Assembly: GCA_905373555.1 (NCBI GenBank)
Contig: CAJPTP010000049.1
Location: 1-7,235, forward strand
From: an uncultured Francisella sp.
GTDB taxonomy: Bacteria > Pseudomonadota > Gammaproteobacteria > Burkholderiales > Neisseriaceae
Length of the DNA stretch: 7,235 bases
Reading direction: 5' to 3'
Positions 5,974 through 7,235 of the stretch are shown piece after piece (within the stretch, counting starts at the first letter, position 1; every line of letters begins with the position of its first letter). A model generated the notes under the pieces. The model made no database searches, was not told where the DNA came from, and saw only the letters and a list, made by a program, of their open reading frames with translations. The position numbers and the translations under genes are program-made.

Positions 5974-7150
5974 CCCTTCGCCAAGATGGGCGGCGCCCCC
6001 GCGGCAAGCTCTCGAAGCGGCCCGACGAAGCTCGGGGTGGCGCGCTTGCGCCGCCGCGACACGGCGGTTTGCGTCGACGCCCGGGCCCTGATTCTATGGC
6101 GCTTGGGTTATCAAAGCTTCTTGCATGCCCCAAAACAAGAAAGAGCAAAGAAGGAACGGCGCGATCGCCGCGATTCGGCGCATGGCGGCTCCGGCCGATC
6201 CTTGGCCCCAAAAGCCAGGGGGGAGGAGTTTTCCGCTTTGGCCGGCGCGCCTTCCCCAAAAAAATTCCTCCAACCGATCCCCCAAGCGCCCGAGCAACCC
6301 AACAAGCCAGGCAAGCCCAACAAGCCCGGCAAGCCCGATATTGCCGACACGCCCCACGGATCAGGCCAACCCGACAGATCCGACAAGCCCGACAGGCCTC
6401 AACACGGCCGGGCAAACCGAACCAGCCCCCGCGACGCCAGACGGCGCCAGGCGCCCCGAGACAACACACCAAGCGGCCGGCGTCGGCCGCGGCGCGAGCC
6501 CTGGGCGAACTCGCTTCGCCGCCTTGACTGCAGAGCGTCCTTAGCGCAAAGCCAAGTCGGCGCGGCGCTTCGATCGAACCCCAAGCCTCAAATCAACCGC
6601 CCGGCCTAGACATGGAGAGGCTTTGCAAACTGCGCCCCAGATCGGCGCGACGTCGCGCCCGGCTTCTGCCAACCAATCGCATCGCAAACGCCCGGATTGG
6701 ATTTCCCTTCGTTTAGGATTGAATTCTGCGCCCCCGATTGCGCCGCAAGCGTCCGAGCGCGCCGATCCAAACGACGCACCGAGGGAGCCGATCTTAAACC
6801 GGCGACCTGCGCTCCCTTGCGGTTTTATCGGCAAGAAGCCCTACATAGATCGGACTCGAGCTTCGCGCGAACAGCGCCGCTGCGCAGAGCGGCGCAGAGC
6901 GCGGAGCGTCGCAGGGGCCGAATGCTCAATCAACGAGCGCATCCGACCCAACCCATTCCCCCCCCCGCCTTGGCCAACGGCGCCGGCGACTTGGCGCCGG
7001 GAACAAGCCCGCTTTGGCGCACCCGGGAACGCCTAGCGGCAATCAAGCAATCGGCGGCGACGCCCAACGGCGCGAAACCAACCGAACGCCGGTTGGAATC
7101 GAATCGCCGATCGGCAAGAGATTGGGCCGCGCATGGCGCCGCGCGGGGCG
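5974..7150. other. Long gene-poor region with GC dyads
   Basis: No open frame here has a convincing start, ribosome-binding site or family resemblance; overlapping frames on both strands are Arg/Pro/Ala-rich readings of GC-rich DNA. Visible structures are an 18-bp tandem repeat (6301-6336) and several hairpins: GGCGC-GCTT-GCGCC (6039-6052), GCGCCGCT/AGCGGCGC (6874-6895), CGGCGCC/GGCGCCG (6978-6999), and CCAACCG/CGGTTGG (7078-7096). A 7-bp AGGGAGC/GCTCCCT pair (6782-6817) is also present. None has an adjacent T run. No tRNA or rRNA was recognised. Confidence 0.5.
6301..6336. repeat. 18-bp tandem repeat, two near-perfect units plus degenerate flanks
   Basis: AACAAGCCAGGCAAGCCC (6301-6318) is followed directly by AACAAGCCCGGCAAGCCC (6319-6336), one mismatch apart. 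Each unit is itself two related 9-mers, and diverged 9-mers such as GACAAGCCC and GACAGGCC continue to about 6398. One plus frame would read NKPGKP repeats, but no start or recognisable protein surrounds it. Confidence 0.7.
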
Positions 7151-7154
7151 CGCT

Positions 7155-7210
7155 TTGACATTTTAGTTAATTTTATATCGGGGTGTGTTTGCTAATTCGA
7201 CCGCTATAGA
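7155..7210 (+). promoter_or_regulatory. AT-rich promoter-like island at the right edge
   Basis: After more than a kilobase of GC-rich sequence, the DNA turns AT-rich at 7153. A perfect TTGACA (7155-7160) is followed by TATAT (7174-7178), but the spacing is only 13 bases, shorter than the usual 16-18. A second -10-like TATAGA lies at 7205-7210 without a good -35. The island probably drives a rightward gene that begins outside the window; the exact promoter is unresolved. Confidence 0.35.
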
Positions 7211-7235
7211 TCCCAAAACCGAAAAAAGAGTCTCA

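Noticed and set aside
5647..5980. Sigma-54 promoter of the kind that drives proteobacterial psp operons
   Set aside because: No minus-strand GG-N10-GC element close to TGGCAC-N5-TTGC was found.
6301..6398. Possible CRISPR array
   Set aside because: Units are 9/18 bp and directly adjacent with no spacers; this is a tandem simple repeat.
5959..6609. 216-residue plus frame with NKPGKP repeats
   Set aside because: Start would be TTG without a ribosome-binding site, and the flanks are Arg-rich without domains. Kept only as a repeat and a low-priority finding.
6782..6817. tRNA-like T-arm on the minus strand (GCCGG-TTTAAGA-TCGGC)
   Set aside because: The loop is not a proper TTCRANY, and no acceptor stem, anticodon arm or D arm can be assembled around it.

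Overview
The window is GC-rich bacterial DNA with three genes I can support, covering about 63% of the 7235 bases. The rest is unusually long non-coding sequence full of GC-rich dyads. The RlmD-type RNA methyltransferase, the codon use and the Shine-Dalgarno/terminator style suggest a high-GC Gram-negative bacterium, probably Pseudomonadota and perhaps a betaproteobacterium. No rRNA or taxon-specific marker is present, so the placement is an inference.

Layout: bases 1-329 are non-coding leader with two hairpins. Bases 330-1691 (+) encode a 23S rRNA m5U methyltransferase (rlmD/rumA family) with an intact 4Fe-4S cysteine set and intact catalytic residues. Bases 1692-2444 lie between convergent genes. 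They carry a modular repeat in three partial copies (1901-1997, 2032-2092, 2183-2303), including UUCG-capped hairpins, and end with a strong intrinsic terminator for the minus-strand operon (2336-2364). Bases 5646-2445 (-) form a tight two-gene operon. The first gene is a 448-residue SPFH protein of the YdjI/COG4260 type with a C-terminal SHOCT domain. One base after its stop comes a 617-residue protein with two zinc ribbons, two predicted membrane segments and a collagen-like Gly-X-Y tract. Bases 5647-7235 are a long gene-poor stretch. It holds the operon leader (a 15-bp inverted repeat ending in a T run and a second GC hairpin), an 18-bp tandem repeat, several dyads, and an AT-rich promoter-like island at the right edge.

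Functionally, rlmD is a housekeeping rRNA-modification gene with no evident link to the operon. The SPFH plus zinc-ribbon membrane protein pair resembles YdjI and YdjG of Bacillus subtilis, which work with YdjH and the phage-shock protein PspA at the membrane. Here the PspA-like and TPM (YdjH-like) partners are absent from the window, and the SPFH protein carries SHOCT rather than its own zinc ribbon. A reduced or divergent membrane-stress module is the most interesting biological content, but its function is inferred from family resemblance only.
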